64,000 bases of DNA from Streptomyces europaeiscabiei (GTDB lineage: Bacteria; Actinomycetota; Actinomycetes; Streptomycetales; Streptomycetaceae): contig NZ_CP107841.1 of assembly GCF_036346855.1 (NCBI RefSeq), positions 6,824,001-6,888,000 of the forward strand, written 5' to 3'. Positions 34,343 to 43,274 of this stretch are shown here, piece after piece. Positions within the stretch are counted from its first letter, which is position 1. Each line of letters starts with the position of its first letter. The notes under the pieces are model-generated. The model was not told the DNA's origin, ran no database searches, and saw only the letters and a program-made list of their open reading frames with translations. A program made the translations under genes and the position numbers.

Positions 34343-35989
34343 ATGCGTGGAGCCACGCACGCCCGATGGATCGCCGGCGCGGCGGCGGTGGCTCTCGCCG
34401 CGACCGCCTGCGGGGGCGGGGACGACGACAGCGGCGGCAGCAGCGGCAGCGGTGACAGCGGCGCGGTGCTCAGCTCCTCGTGGGGGGACCCGCAGAACCC
34501 GCTGGAGCCGGCCAACACCAACGAGGTGCAGGGCGGCAAGGTGCTCGACATGATCTTCCGCGGCCTGAAGCGGTACGACCCCAAGACCGGTGAGGCGAAG
34601 GACATGCTCGCCGAGAAGATCGAGACGACCGACTCGCAGAACTTCACCGTCACCGTCAAGGACGGCTGGACCTTCAGCAACGGCGAGAAGGTCACCGCCA
34701 AGTCCTTCGTGGACGCCTGGAACTACGGGGCCAGCCTCAAGAACAACCAGAAGAACGCGTACTTCTTCGAGTACATCCAGGGCTACGACAAGACGCACCC
34801 CGACGACGGCAGCAAACAGACCGCCGACACCCTCTCCGGGCTGAAGGTCGTCGACGACAACACCTTCACGGTCGAGCTCACCCAGAAGTTCTCGACGTTC
34901 CCCGACACCCTCGGCTACAACGCCTACGCCCCGCTGCCGCAGTCGTTCTTCACCGACCACGACGCCTGGCTGAGCAAGCCCGTCGGCAACGGCCCGTACG
35001 CCGTCGACTCGTACACCAAGGGCTCCCAGCTGTCGGTGCGGAAGTGGGACGACTACCCCGGCGAGGACAAGGCGCAGAACGGCGGTGTGGACCTGAAGGT
35101 CTACACCGACAACAACACCGCCTACACCGACCTGATGGCGGGCAACCTCGACCTCGTCGACGACGTCCCCGCCGCCCAGCTGAAGAACGTCCAGGCCGAC
35201 CTCGGTGACCGGTACATCAACACCCCGGCCGGCATCATCCAGACCCTGTCCTTCCCGTTCTACGACAAGAACTGGAACAAGGACGGCTCGGAGAAGGTCC
35301 GCGAGGGGCTGTCCCGGGCGATCGACCGCGACCAGATCACCGACACCATCTTCCAGAAGACCCGCACCCCCGCCACCGACTGGACCTCCCCCGTCCTCGG
35401 CGAGGAGGGCGGCTACAAGAAGGGTCTGTGCGGGGACGCCTGCGAGTACGACGCGGACGCCGCCAAGCAGCTGATCAAGGAGGGCGGCGGCCTCCCCGGC
35501 GGCCAGGTCAAGATCACGTACAACGCGGACACCGGCTCCCACAAGCAGTGGGTCGACGCCGTCTGCAACTCCATCAACAACGCCCTCGACAACGACAAGG
35601 CGTGCGTGGGCAACCCGGTCGGCACCTTCGCCGACTACCGCAACCAGATCACCCAGCGGAAGATGAGCGGCCCGTTCCGTGCCGGCTGGCAGATGGACTA
35701 CCCGCTCATCCAGAACTTCCTGCAGCCGCTCTACTACACCAACGCCTCCTCCAACGACGGCAAGTGGTCCAACGCCGACTTCGACAGGCTCGTCGACGAG
35801 GCCAACGCCGAGTCGGACACCGCGAAGGCCGTGCAGACCTTCCAGAAGGCCGAGGAGGTCGTCCGGGACAACATGGCCGCCATCCCGCTCTGGTACCAGA
35901 ACGGCAGCGCGGGCTACTCGGCGCGCCTGTCCGACGTCTCCCTGAACCCGTTCAGCGTGCCGGTGTACGACCAGATCAAGGTCGGCTGA
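34343..35989 (+). CDS. oligopeptide-binding lipoprotein (third importer)
   Basis: 548 residues, signal peptide with lipobox AATAC, then a Gly/Ser/Asp linker and a family 5 binding fold (WTFSNGEKVTAKSFVDAW). The opening MRGA..A.W and the overall sequence are clearly related to the protein at 17755-19389, so the two are paralogues. Extracellular receptor for an oligopeptide importer. ATG 34343 follows GAGGAGG. Probably regulated through the palindrome at 34255. Unlike the first importer, no hairpin separates this gene from the permease gene, whose GTG start is six bases after the stop. Confidence 0.9.
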   Translation: MRGATHARWIAGAAAVALAATACGGGDDDSGGSSGSGDSGAVLSSSWGDPQNPLEPANTNEVQGGKVLDMIFRGLKRYDPKTGEAKDMLAEKIETTDSQNFTVTVKDGWTFSNGEKVTAKSFVDAWNYGASLKNNQKNAYFFEYIQGYDKTHPDDGSKQTADTLSGLKVVDDNTFTVELTQKFSTFPDTLGYNAYAPLPQSFFTDHDAWLSKPVGNGPYAVDSYTKGSQLSVRKWDDYPGEDKAQNGGVDLKVYTDNNTAYTDLMAGNLDLVDDVPAAQLKNVQADLGDRYINTPAGIIQTLSFPFYDKNWNKDGSEKVREGLSRAIDRDQITDTIFQKTRTPATDWTSPVLGEEGGYKKGLCGDACEYDADAAKQLIKEGGGLPGGQVKITYNADTGSHKQWVDAVCNSINNALDNDKACVGNPVGTFADYRNQITQRKMSGPFRAGWQMDYPLIQNFLQPLYYTNASSNDGKWSNADFDRLVDEANAESDTAKAVQTFQKAEEVVRDNMAAIPLWYQNGSAGYSARLSDVSLNPFSVPVYDQIKVG

Positions 35990-35995
35990 CCCCCC

Positions 35996-36919
35996 GTGGG
36001 GCGGTACGTCGTCCGGCGCCTGCTGCAGATGATCCCGGTCTTCGTGGGCGCCACACTCCTGATCTTCCTGATGGTGAACGTGATGGGCGACCCCATCGCG
36101 GGCCTCTGCGGCGACCGGGAGTGCGATCCGGCGACGGCCGCCCAGCTGCGCCGCGAGTTCGGCCTCGACATGCCCGTCTGGCAGCAATACCTGACCTACA
36201 TGGGCAATGTCTTCACCGGCGACTTCGGCACCGCGTTCAACGGGCAGGAGGTCACCGAGCTGATGGCCTCCGCCTTCCCCGTCACCATCCGGTTGACGAT
36301 CGTGGCGATCCTCTTCGAGATCGTCATCGGCATCACCCTCGGTGTCGTCACCGGCCTGCGGCGCGGGCGGCCCGTCGACACCGGGGCGCTGGTGGTCACC
36401 CTGGTGGTCATCTCGGTCCCCACCTTCGTCACCGGTCTGCTGCTCCAGCTGCTGCTCGGTGTGGAGTGGGGCTGGATCAGCCCGTCGGTCTCCTCCGAAG
36501 CCCCCTTCGACGAGCTGATCGTCCCCGGGCTCGTCCTCGCCTCCGTCTCCCTGGCGTACGTCACCCGCCTGACCCGGACGTCCATCGCGGAGAACGCCCG
36601 CGCCGACTACGTCCGCACCGCCGTCGCCAAGGGACTGCCCCGGCACCGCGTGATCCGCAAACACCTGCTGCGGAACTCCCTGATCCCCGTGGTCACCTTC
36701 ATCGGCACCGACATCGGAGCCCTCATGGGCGGCGCGATCGTCACCGAGCGGATCTTCAACATCCACGGCGTCGGCTACCAGCTCTACCAGGGCATCCTCC
36801 GCCAGAACACCCAGACCGTCGTCGGCTTCGTGACCGTCCTCGTCCTGGTGTTCCTGGCCGCCAACCTGATCGTCGACCTCCTCTACGCCGTACTCGACCC
36901 GAGGATCCGCTATGCCTGA
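35996..36919 (+). CDS. oligopeptide ABC transporter permease, OppB type (third importer)
   Basis: 307 residues, six membrane segments, opening GRYVVRRLLQMIPVFVGATL and EAA loop AVAKGLPRHRVIRKHLLRNS, close to the permease at 19515-20444. GTG 35996 has no ribosome binding site of its own and probably relies on coupling to the preceding gene. It overlaps the next permease by eight bases with the same ATGCCTGA junction as in the first importer. Confidence 0.9.
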   Translation: MGRYVVRRLLQMIPVFVGATLLIFLMVNVMGDPIAGLCGDRECDPATAAQLRREFGLDMPVWQQYLTYMGNVFTGDFGTAFNGQEVTELMASAFPVTIRLTIVAILFEIVIGITLGVVTGLRRGRPVDTGALVVTLVVISVPTFVTGLLLQLLLGVEWGWISPSVSSEAPFDELIVPGLVLASVSLAYVTRLTRTSIAENARADYVRTAVAKGLPRHRVIRKHLLRNSLIPVVTFIGTDIGALMGGAIVTERIFNIHGVGYQLYQGILRQNTQTVVGFVTVLVLVFLAANLIVDLLYAVLDPRIRYA

Positions 36920-37928
36920 GCCGCAGCCCCCGGAGCCGCACGTCTCGGGCGGTCAACGCGCCACCGAGAACGGGGCGATCGCCGCGACGGGGCTGGACGG
37001 CACCATGGATCTGGCCACCACCGAGGGGGAGACCCTGGAGAAGCGACTGGGCGACGCCCCGGCGGTTGGCGGCCCGTCCGACAAGGCCCGCAGTCTGTGG
37101 TCCGACGCCTGGCGCGACCTGCGCCGCAACCCCGTCTTCATCATCTCGGCGCTGGTGATCCTCTTCCTGGTCGTGATCTCCCTCTGGCCGTCGCTGATCG
37201 CCTCCGGCAACCCGCTCAAGTGCGACCTGTCCAAGGCCCAGGAGGGCGCGCAGCCCGGCCACCCCTTCGGGTACGACGGCCAGGGCTGCGACGTGTACAC
37301 CCGTACCGTCTACGGGGCGCGGATCTCCATCGCCGTCGGTGTCTGCGCCACGCTCGGGGTCGCGCTCCTCGGGTCGGTGCTCGGCGGGCTCGCCGGGTTC
37401 TTCGGCGGCCACTCGGACTCGTTCCTGTCCCGGATCACCGACGTCTTCTTCGCGATCCCGGTCGTGCTCGGCGGCCTGGTACTGCTGTCCGTGGTCACCA
37501 GCAACAGCATCTGGCCGGTGATCGGCTTCATGGTGCTGCTCGGCTGGCCGCAGATCTCCCGCATCGCCCGGGGCGCGGTCATCACCGCCAAACAGAACGA
37601 CTACGTCCAGGCCGCCCGCGCCCTGGGCGCCTCCAACTCCCGCATGCTGCTACGGCACATCACCCCGAACGCCGTCGCCCCGGTCATCGTCGTCGCCACC
37701 ATCGCCCTCGGCACGTACATCGCGCTGGAGGCGACCCTCTCCTACCTCGGCGTCGGCCTGAAACCGCCCAGCGTCTCCTGGGGCATCGACATCTCGGCGG
37801 CCTCCCCGTACATCCGCAACGCCCCGCACGCACTCCTGTGGCCCTCCGGCGCCCTCGCGATCACCGTCCTGGCGTTCATCATGCTGGGCGACGCGGTGCG
37901 CGACGCCCTCGACCCGAAGTTGAGGTGA
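36912..37928 (+). CDS. oligopeptide ABC transporter permease, OppC type (third importer)
   Basis: 338 residues: a cytoplasmic N-terminus of about 60 residues, SLWSDAWRDLRRNPVF, six membrane segments, EAA loop AARALGASNSRMLLRHITPN and the end LGDAVRDALDPKLR. The last 16 codons plus stop, and in diverged form about 17 codons before them, are copied twice more downstream in the 177-bp repeat. In the first importer the equivalent gap to the ATPase gene is only 12 bases; here it is 363. Confidence 0.9.
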   Translation: MPEPQPPEPHVSGGQRATENGAIAATGLDGTMDLATTEGETLEKRLGDAPAVGGPSDKARSLWSDAWRDLRRNPVFIISALVILFLVVISLWPSLIASGNPLKCDLSKAQEGAQPGHPFGYDGQGCDVYTRTVYGARISIAVGVCATLGVALLGSVLGGLAGFFGGHSDSFLSRITDVFFAIPVVLGGLVLLSVVTSNSIWPVIGFMVLLGWPQISRIARGAVITAKQNDYVQAARALGASNSRMLLRHITPNAVAPVIVVATIALGTYIALEATLSYLGVGLKPPSVSWGIDISAASPYIRNAPHALLWPSGALAITVLAFIMLGDAVRDALDPKLR

Positions 37929-37937
37929 GCGGTGGTC

Positions 37938-38105
37938 ATGTCGCCGGGGTCGCGTGGTCCGTGGGTGGGGTGCCGGGACGGTGGTGGGCGTGGGCGGGGC
38001 CACGCGCTGTTGTGGCCCTCCGGGACGCCGGTGGCCACCGTTCCGGAGCGTTCCTCCATGCTGGGCGACGCGGTGCGCGACGCCCTCGACCCGAAGTTGA
38101 GGTGA
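37938..38105 (+). CDS. 55-codon ORF in repeat unit 1, ending in permease C-terminus
   Basis: ATG 37938, ten bases after the permease stop, opens a 55-codon frame: about 22 Gly/Arg-rich residues (SPGSRGPWVGCRDGG), then HALLWPSGTPVATVPERSS and the intact permease ending LGDAVRDALDPKLR. A GGTGG sequence lies just upstream. It could be a translated relic that keeps translation moving toward the ATPase gene, or untranslated duplication debris. No homologous function can be assigned; membrane insertion is doubtful. Confidence 0.35.
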   Translation: MSPGSRGPWVGCRDGGGRGRGHALLWPSGTPVATVPERSSMLGDAVRDALDPKLR

Positions 38106-38114
38106 GCGGTGGTC

Positions 38115-38282
38115 ATGTCGCCGGGGTCGCGTGGTCCGTGGGTGGGGTGCCGGGACGGTGGTGGGCGTGGGCGGGGCCACGCGCTGTTGTGGCCCTCCGG
38201 GACGCCGGTGGTCACCGTTCCGGAGCGTTCCTCCATGCCGGGCGACGCGGTGCGCGACGCCCTCGACCCGAAGCTGAGGTGA
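38115..38282 (+). CDS. 55-codon ORF in repeat unit 2, near-identical to unit 1
   Basis: Same structure as 37938-38105 and the same ten-base distance from the previous stop; a few changes (Ala to Val in TPVVTV, Leu to Pro in the final segment). The ATPase gene begins ten bases later with the same spacing, so all three ATGs sit in copies of one junction. Evidence for translation is only the preserved frame. Confidence 0.35.
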   Translation: MSPGSRGPWVGCRDGGGRGRGHALLWPSGTPVVTVPERSSMPGDAVRDALDPKLR

Positions 38283-38291
38283 GCCGCCGTC

Positions 38292-39302
38292 ATGCTGCTC
38301 GAAGTGCGTGATCTGCACGTGGAGTTCCGGACGCGGGACGGGGTCGCCAAAGCGGTCAACGGGGTCGACTACGGGGTGGACGAGGGGCAGACGCTGGCCG
38401 TGCTCGGGGAGTCCGGCTCCGGGAAGTCGGTCACCGCGCAGGCGATCATGGGCATCCTCGACATGCCGCCCGGGAGGATCACCGGCGGCGAGATCCTCTT
38501 CAAGGGCCAGGACCTGCTGAAGCTCAAGGAGGAGGAGCGCCGGAAGATCCGCGGGGCCGAGATGGCGATGATCTTCCAGGACGCCCTGTCCTCCCTCAAT
38601 CCCGTCCTGTCCGTCGGCGACCAGCTCGGCGAGATGTTCGTGGTGCACCGGGGCATGTCGAGGAAGGACGCCCGCACCAAGGCCGTGGAGCTGATGGACC
38701 GGGTCCGTATCCCGGGCGCCAAGGAGCGCGTACGGGACTATCCGCACCAGTTCTCCGGCGGTATGCGCCAGCGCATCATGATCGCCATGGCGCTGGCCCT
38801 GGAACCGGCGCTGATCATCGCCGACGAGCCGACGACCGCGCTGGACGTCACCGTCCAGGCCCAGGTCATGGACCTCCTGGCCGAACTCCAGCGTGAACTG
38901 CGCATGGGCCTCGTCCTCATCACCCACGACCTAGGAGTCGTCGCGGACGTAGCCGACCGCATCGCCGTGATGTACGCGGGCCGGATCGTGGAGTCCGCTC
39001 CGGTCCACGACATCTACAAGGCACCGGCCCACCCGTACACCCGGGGCCTCCTCGACTCGATCCCGCGACTGGACCAGAAGGGCCAGGAGCTGTACGCGAT
39101 CAAGGGCCTGCCGCCCAACCTCATGAACATCCCGCCCGGCTGCGCCTTCAACCCCCGCTGCCCGATGGCCCGCGACGTGTGCCGGACCGACGTACCCCCG
39201 CTGTACGACGTGGAGCCGTCGGACGGGATCCGGATGAGCGCCTGCCACTTCTGGAGGGAGTGCCTCGATGACCACGACGACCGAGACGGCCACACCGGCT
39301 GA
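38292..39302 (+). CDS. oligopeptide ABC transporter ATPase, OppD type (third importer)
   Basis: 336 residues. Walker A GESGSGKS, signature FSGGMRQR, Walker [14 protein letters not shown]-loop THDLG, and the C-terminal cysteines in [12 protein letters not shown] and SACHFW as in the ATPase at 21433-22491. ATG 38292 is at the same junction sequence as the two mini-ORFs. Compared with the first importer's ATPase it lacks the 20-residue N-terminal extension. It overlaps the next gene by 35 bases. Confidence 0.9.
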   Translation: MLLEVRDLHVEFRTRDGVAKAVNGVDYGVDEGQTLAVLGESGSGKSVTAQAIMGILDMPPGRITGGEILFKGQDLLKLKEEERRKIRGAEMAMIFQDALSSLNPVLSVGDQLGEMFVVHRGMSRKDARTKAVELMDRVRIPGAKERVRDYPHQFSGGMRQRIMIAMALALEPALIIADEPTTALDVTVQAQVMDLLAELQRELRMGLVLITHDLGVVADVADRIAVMYAGRIVESAPVHDIYKAPAHPYTRGLLDSIPRLDQKGQELYAIKGLPPNLMNIPPGCAFNPRCPMARDVCRTDVPPLYDVEPSDGIRMSACHFWRECLDDHDDRDGHTG

Positions 39303-40410
39303 GCCGATCCTGGAGGTCAGCGGCCTGGTCAAGCACTACCCGCTCACCCAGGGCATCCTCTTCAAGAAGCAGGTCGGCGCGGTGAAGGCCGTCGACGGCG
39401 TCGACTTCGCACTGGGCGCGGGGGAAACCCTCGGCATCGTCGGCGAGTCCGGCTGCGGCAAGTCCACGGTCGCAAAGATGCTGGTCAACCTGGAACGGCC
39501 GACCGCCGGTTCGATCCGCTACAAGGGCGAGGACATCACCAAGCTCTCCGGCAAGGCCCTCAAGACCGTCCGCCGCAACATCCAGATGGTCTTCCAGGAC
39601 CCGTACACCTCCCTCAACCCCCGCATGACCGTCGGCGACATCATCGGGGAGCCGTACGACATCCACCCCGAGGTCGCGCCCAAGGGCGACCGCCGGCGCC
39701 GGGTGCAGGAACTCCTCGACGTGGTCGGCCTCAACCCCGAGTACATCAACCGCTACCCGCACCAGTTCTCCGGCGGCCAGCGCCAGCGCATCGGCATCGC
39801 GCGCGGGCTGGCGCTCCGTCCCGAGATCATCGTCGCCGACGAACCCGTCTCCGCCCTCGACGTCTCCGTCCAGGCCCAGGTCATCAACCTGCTGGACCGG
39901 CTCCAGGGCGAGTTCGGACTGTCGTACGTGTTCATCGCGCACGACCTGTCGATCGTGCGGCACATCTCCGACCGGGTCGGCGTGATGTACCTCGGGCGGA
40001 TCGTGGAGATCGGCCGCGACGCCGAGATCTACGACCATCCGACGCATCCCTACACCCAGGCGCTGCTGTCCGCCGTGCCCGTCCCGGACCCCGAGGCCCG
40101 CGAGCACCGGGAGCGGATCATCCTCTTCGGTGATGTGCCCTCCCCGACGAACATCCCGTCCGGGTGCCGCTTCCGCACACGCTGCTGGAAGGCCCGGGAG
40201 CGCTGCGCGCTGGAGGTGCCGCTGCTCGCGGTCCCGGCGGAGTTCCGGCTCACGACCGGCCCGGCCGCCCATGACTCGGCCTGCCATTTCGCGGAGGAGA
40301 AGCAGGTGGTGCCTTCGGAGGAACCGACCGAGGAACCGGCTGAGGGGTCGGGTTCGGCTGAGGGGTCGGCGGAGGAATCTACCGATGATCATGTGGATGG
40401 GGCGGAATAG
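39268..40410 (+). CDS. oligopeptide ABC transporter ATPase, OppF type (third importer)
   Basis: 380 residues. The ABC domain has Walker [19 protein letters not shown], signature FSGGQRQR, Walker [13 protein letters not shown] and H-loop IAHDLS, then the cysteine motif [10 protein letters not shown]. After the usual end ([10 protein letters not shown]) there is an unusual acidic tail of about 35 residues rich in Glu, Ser and Gly ([17 protein letters not shown]). ATG 39268 lies inside the preceding gene; GGAGGGAGTG upstream is the site. Followed by a bidirectional terminator. Confidence 0.9.
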   Translation: MTTTTETATPAEPILEVSGLVKHYPLTQGILFKKQVGAVKAVDGVDFALGAGETLGIVGESGCGKSTVAKMLVNLERPTAGSIRYKGEDITKLSGKALKTVRRNIQMVFQDPYTSLNPRMTVGDIIGEPYDIHPEVAPKGDRRRRVQELLDVVGLNPEYINRYPHQFSGGQRQRIGIARGLALRPEIIVADEPVSALDVSVQAQVINLLDRLQGEFGLSYVFIAHDLSIVRHISDRVGVMYLGRIVEIGRDAEIYDHPTHPYTQALLSAVPVPDPEAREHRERIILFGDVPSPTNIPSGCRFRTRCWKARERCALEVPLLAVPAEFRLTTGPAAHDSACHFAEEKQVVPSEEPTEEPAEGSGSAEGSAEESTDDHVDGAE

Positions 40411-40517
40411 GCGTATAAATGCGCACCAACCGCGTTAACACACAGGCAACTTGGCTGACGTCGTTCCGATATACGGACGCGCGAATCTAAATCGCGTACG
40501 GCCGTGCGGGTGCCGTA

Positions 40518-40553
40518 AACGGGCCGGGGCTCGCCATGTAGCCCCGGCCCGTT
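40518..40553. terminator. bidirectional hairpin terminator after the third importer
   Basis: Perfect 14-bp stem AACGGGCCGGGGCT/AGCCCCGGCCCGTT with an eight-base loop, between the importer's last stop (40410) and the convergent peptidase stop (40571). Confidence 0.9.
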
Positions 40554-40570
40554 GCCGTGCCCGCCCGTGC

Positions 40571-42727
40571 CTAGGTCAGTCCCAGCGAGCGCTTCAGGAA
40601 GTCCACCTGGAGCAGCAGCAGGTTCTCCGCGACCTGTTCCTGGGGGGTGATGTGGGTGACCCCGGAGAGCGGCAGGACCTCGTGGGGGCGTCCGGCCGCG
40701 AGGAGCGCGGAGGACAGGCGCAGGGCGTGGGCGAAGACGACGTTGTCGTCGGCGGTGCCGTGCACGATCATCAGCGGACGGTGCGGCTCGGCGGGCGCGG
40801 ACAGCCCCTCGCCCGTGATCAGCGAACTCTTCGCGTACGCCTCCGGAGCCGTCGTCGGATCACCCAGGTACCGCTCGGTGTAGTGCGTGTCGTACAGCCG
40901 CCAGTCGGTGACCGGGGCACCCGCGATGCCCGCGTGGAAGACGTCCGGCCGGCGCAGCACGGCGAGAGCCGCGAGCCAACCGCCGTACGACCAGCCGCGG
41001 ATCGCCACCCGGGACAGGTCCAGCGGATGCGAGGCCGCCAGGCCGTGCAGTGCCTCCACCTGGTCGTCCAGGGAGAGCGTGAAGTCGCCGTCGATCTCCT
41101 TCTCCCAGGCGGGGGAGCGGCCGGGGGTGCCGCGCCCGTCGGCGACCACCACCGCGAAACCCTGGTCGGCGAACCACTGCGAGGTCAGGTGCGCGTTGTG
41201 GGCGGCGAGCACCCGGGGGCCGTGCGGACCGCCGTAGGGGTCCATGAGAACCGGCAGGGGTGTGACCCCGTCGTAGTCCCTGGGCATAAGCAGGGCGCAC
41301 GGTACGCGGCGTGCGCCCCCCTGTGTAAACCGTACGCGCGGGGACATACCGGGGTCTTCCGCGCGAGACGTCACGGTCGCCACGGGCTTGCCGGCCCGCA
41401 GCACCTGCACGCGGGCGCCCGCCCTCTCCGGAACGGCCGAGATGAGCACGGTCACGCCCCCGGCGCGTACCGCCGAGTGCACGCCGGGTTCCTGTGAGAC
41501 GCGCTCCACGCCCAGCTCGTTCACGCGGTAGACGTGGATCTCTCCGATCTCCGGGTCGGCCGCCGACTCGCCTGCGGACGCGGAGACCAGCACGTCGGCG
41601 TCGGCCACGTCGAGCACCGCGCGGACGTGCAACTGCGTTCCCGTCAGCGGGCGTTCGCCGACCGCCAGCACCCGCGCGCCGCCCTCGTCCGCGACACGCA
41701 CGAGCTGCCCCGACGGACTCCACGAGGGCACCCCAGGGAAAAGATCAAGCCAATGTGGATCTTCGTCGGCGTGCACCATCCGGGTCGCCCCCGAGTCCGG
41801 GTCCACGGCCAGGAACAGCTGGCTGCGCTGGTCCCGCGCCTGCACCAGGAGCAGTGGCGCACCCGCCGCTGACCAGTGCACATGCGCCAGATACGGGTAG
41901 CGCGCCCGGTCCCACACGACCTCCGTGCGGGTCCCGGAGAGGTCGATCACGAAGAGCCTGACGTCCGCGTTGGCGGTTCCGGCCGCCGGATACGCAACCC
42001 GCTGCGGGTCCCTCTCGGGCTGCGCGGGGTCGGAGATCCACCAGCGGCGCACCGGCGTGTCGTCCACGCGCGCCACCAGCAGGCGGTCCGACTCGGGCGA
42101 CCACCAGAAGCCACGTGAACGGCCCATCTCCTCGGCCGCGATGAACTCCGCCAGACCATGGGTGACGTTCTCCGGTCCCTCCTCCGTGAGCGCCAGGTCG
42201 TCGCCGCCCTCCGCCCCGACGACCCGCAGCGCGCCCCCGGCGACGTACGCGACGTACCGGCCGTCGGGGGAGGGGCGGGGGTCGATGACCGGTCCGGGAA
42301 CATCCAGCTCACGTGTCGTGCCGGCTTGCAGCTCGGCCACGAAAAGCCGTCCCGACAAGGCGAAGGAGGCCAGCTCCACGGCCGCGTCGGTGGCGTAGCC
42401 GACGATCCCGGCGCCGCCCTCGCGCAGACGCTCACGGCGCGCTCGCTCCTCGGCCGACAACTTCTCCGAGGAGCCGGCGAGCAGCGTGCCCGGGTCGGCC
42501 GCCACCCTCTCCCGGCCCTCGGCCGGGGGGACTTCCGTCCCGCTTCGCCCGTCGCCGTCCCGGAGGTCCAGCACCCACAGCTTGCCTGCCCGCTCGGTGC
42601 CGGAGGAGGACCGCAGAAACACCACACGGGAGCCGTCCGGAGCGACGGAGAAAGCCCGTGGCGCACCGAGGGTGAAACGCTGTGTCCGGGCGTGTCGGCG
42701 GGGAAAGGACTCGGGCTGGGTCGTCAT
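40571..42727 (-). CDS. S9 family prolyl oligopeptidase / dipeptidyl-peptidase
   Basis: 718 residues, no signal peptide, so probably cytosolic. The N-terminal two thirds is a beta-propeller of the DPP-IV type; the C-terminal 250 residues are the alpha/beta hydrolase with the nucleophile Ser in GWSYGG, the acid in GTADDNV and the His in SGVTHITP. It cleaves short peptides, often after proline. Its position directly after a peptide importer suggests that it degrades imported peptides, but it is on the opposite strand with its own control. ATG 42727 is the family start (PRRHARTQRFTLG follows); the open frame upstream is not family sequence. Confidence 0.9.
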   Translation of the reverse strand: MTTQPESFPRRHARTQRFTLGAPRAFSVAPDGSRVVFLRSSSGTERAGKLWVLDLRDGDGRSGTEVPPAEGRERVAADPGTLLAGSSEKLSAEERARRERLREGGAGIVGYATDAAVELASFALSGRLFVAELQAGTTRELDVPGPVIDPRPSPDGRYVAYVAGGALRVVGAEGGDDLALTEEGPENVTHGLAEFIAAEEMGRSRGFWWSPESDRLLVARVDDTPVRRWWISDPAQPERDPQRVAYPAAGTANADVRLFVIDLSGTRTEVVWDRARYPYLAHVHWSAAGAPLLLVQARDQRSQLFLAVDPDSGATRMVHADEDPHWLDLFPGVPSWSPSGQLVRVADEGGARVLAVGERPLTGTQLHVRAVLDVADADVLVSASAGESAADPEIGEIHVYRVNELGVERVSQEPGVHSAVRAGGVTVLISAVPERAGARVQVLRAGKPVATVTSRAEDPGMSPRVRFTQGGARRVPCALLMPRDYDGVTPLPVLMDPYGGPHGPRVLAAHNAHLTSQWFADQGFAVVVADGRGTPGRSPAWEKEIDGDFTLSLDDQVEALHGLAASHPLDLSRVAIRGWSYGGWLAALAVLRRPDVFHAGIAGAPVTDWRLYDTHYTERYLGDPTTAPEAYAKSSLITGEGLSAPAEPHRPLMIVHGTADDNVVFAHALRLSSALLAAGRPHEVLPLSGVTHITPQEQVAENLLLLQVDFLKRSLGLT

Positions 42728-42951
42728 GCTCCGACCATATTGGCCATGCGCCCCCTTGTGCGGCCGTGCGCCGATCGATGCGCGCGTATGGATAGTTATG
42801 ATCACTACCGCTGGGTGGGTATGAACCTGCTGGCCGCTGTATGGATTTACAACTGCGTCACCCACGTCACCGGTTGACGACGGCTTCGCCGTCAGCCCTC
42901 GACAACTGCTTCGCTCCCCAGGTCCCAGGGAACTTTTGGAGGTGAGCCGCC

Positions 42952-43146
42952 GTGGCACTCTCGATTTCGGCGGTGGTGCTGCTGGCGATCATCGTCTTCA
43001 TCCTGATCAAGAAGTCAGGGTTGAAGGCACCACACGCGATCATCTGTATCCTGCTCGGCTTCTACCTCGCCTCCTCGACCATCGCGCCGACGATCAGCGA
43101 GCTGACGACCAACATCGCGGGCATGATCGGCAGCATCAAGTTCTGA
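42952..43146 (+). CDS. 64-residue two-helix membrane protein
   Basis: Two hydrophobic helices (LSISAVVLLAIIVFILI and AIICILLGFYLASS) joined by KKSGLKAPH, then a polar tail ending MIGSIKF. GTG 42952 follows GGAGGTGA. I recognise the family as a small membrane protein common in Streptomyces, often as several paralogues, without known function. It lies 128 bases before mshB on the same strand and is divergent from the peptidase gene. Confidence 0.8.
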   Translation: MALSISAVVLLAIIVFILIKKSGLKAPHAIICILLGFYLASSTIAPTISELTTNIAGMIGSIKF

Positions 43147-43274
43147 CGCCTCCGGCCGCCGGGATCTCCCCGTGCCTGGCTGTCCCGCCAGGCCCTCGAC
43201 CCTCGCGGCCGACCGTTCCTGTGAATGCCCGCGCCCGGCACGGACGCGGGCCGGGCGCCTCGTAGGGTGGGTCC

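Larger units (their letters stand above)
37881..38282 (+). repeat. 177-bp tandem duplication of the permease 3' end, two units plus a partial third
   Basis: The sequence ATGCTGGGCGACGCGG recurs at 37881, 38058 and (with one change) 38235, exactly 177 bases (59 codons) apart. Each copy contains the last 16 codons of the permease and its stop, then GAGCGGTGGTCATG; the third copy ends with the stop at 38280-38282 just before the ATPase start. The two full units are almost identical, so the event is recent or maintained. Confidence 0.95.

Noticed and set aside
37097..38311. 404-codon plus-strand frame spanning the permease gene and the 177-bp repeats
   Set aside because: Out of frame with the permease; stays open only because the repeat length is a multiple of three.
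42788..42877. 29-codon plus-strand ORF (MDSYDHYRWVGMN...) between the peptidase and the 64-residue protein
   Set aside because: The helix-like sequence is tempting, but there is no ribosome binding site and no second line of evidence; the region is also the peptidase promoter.
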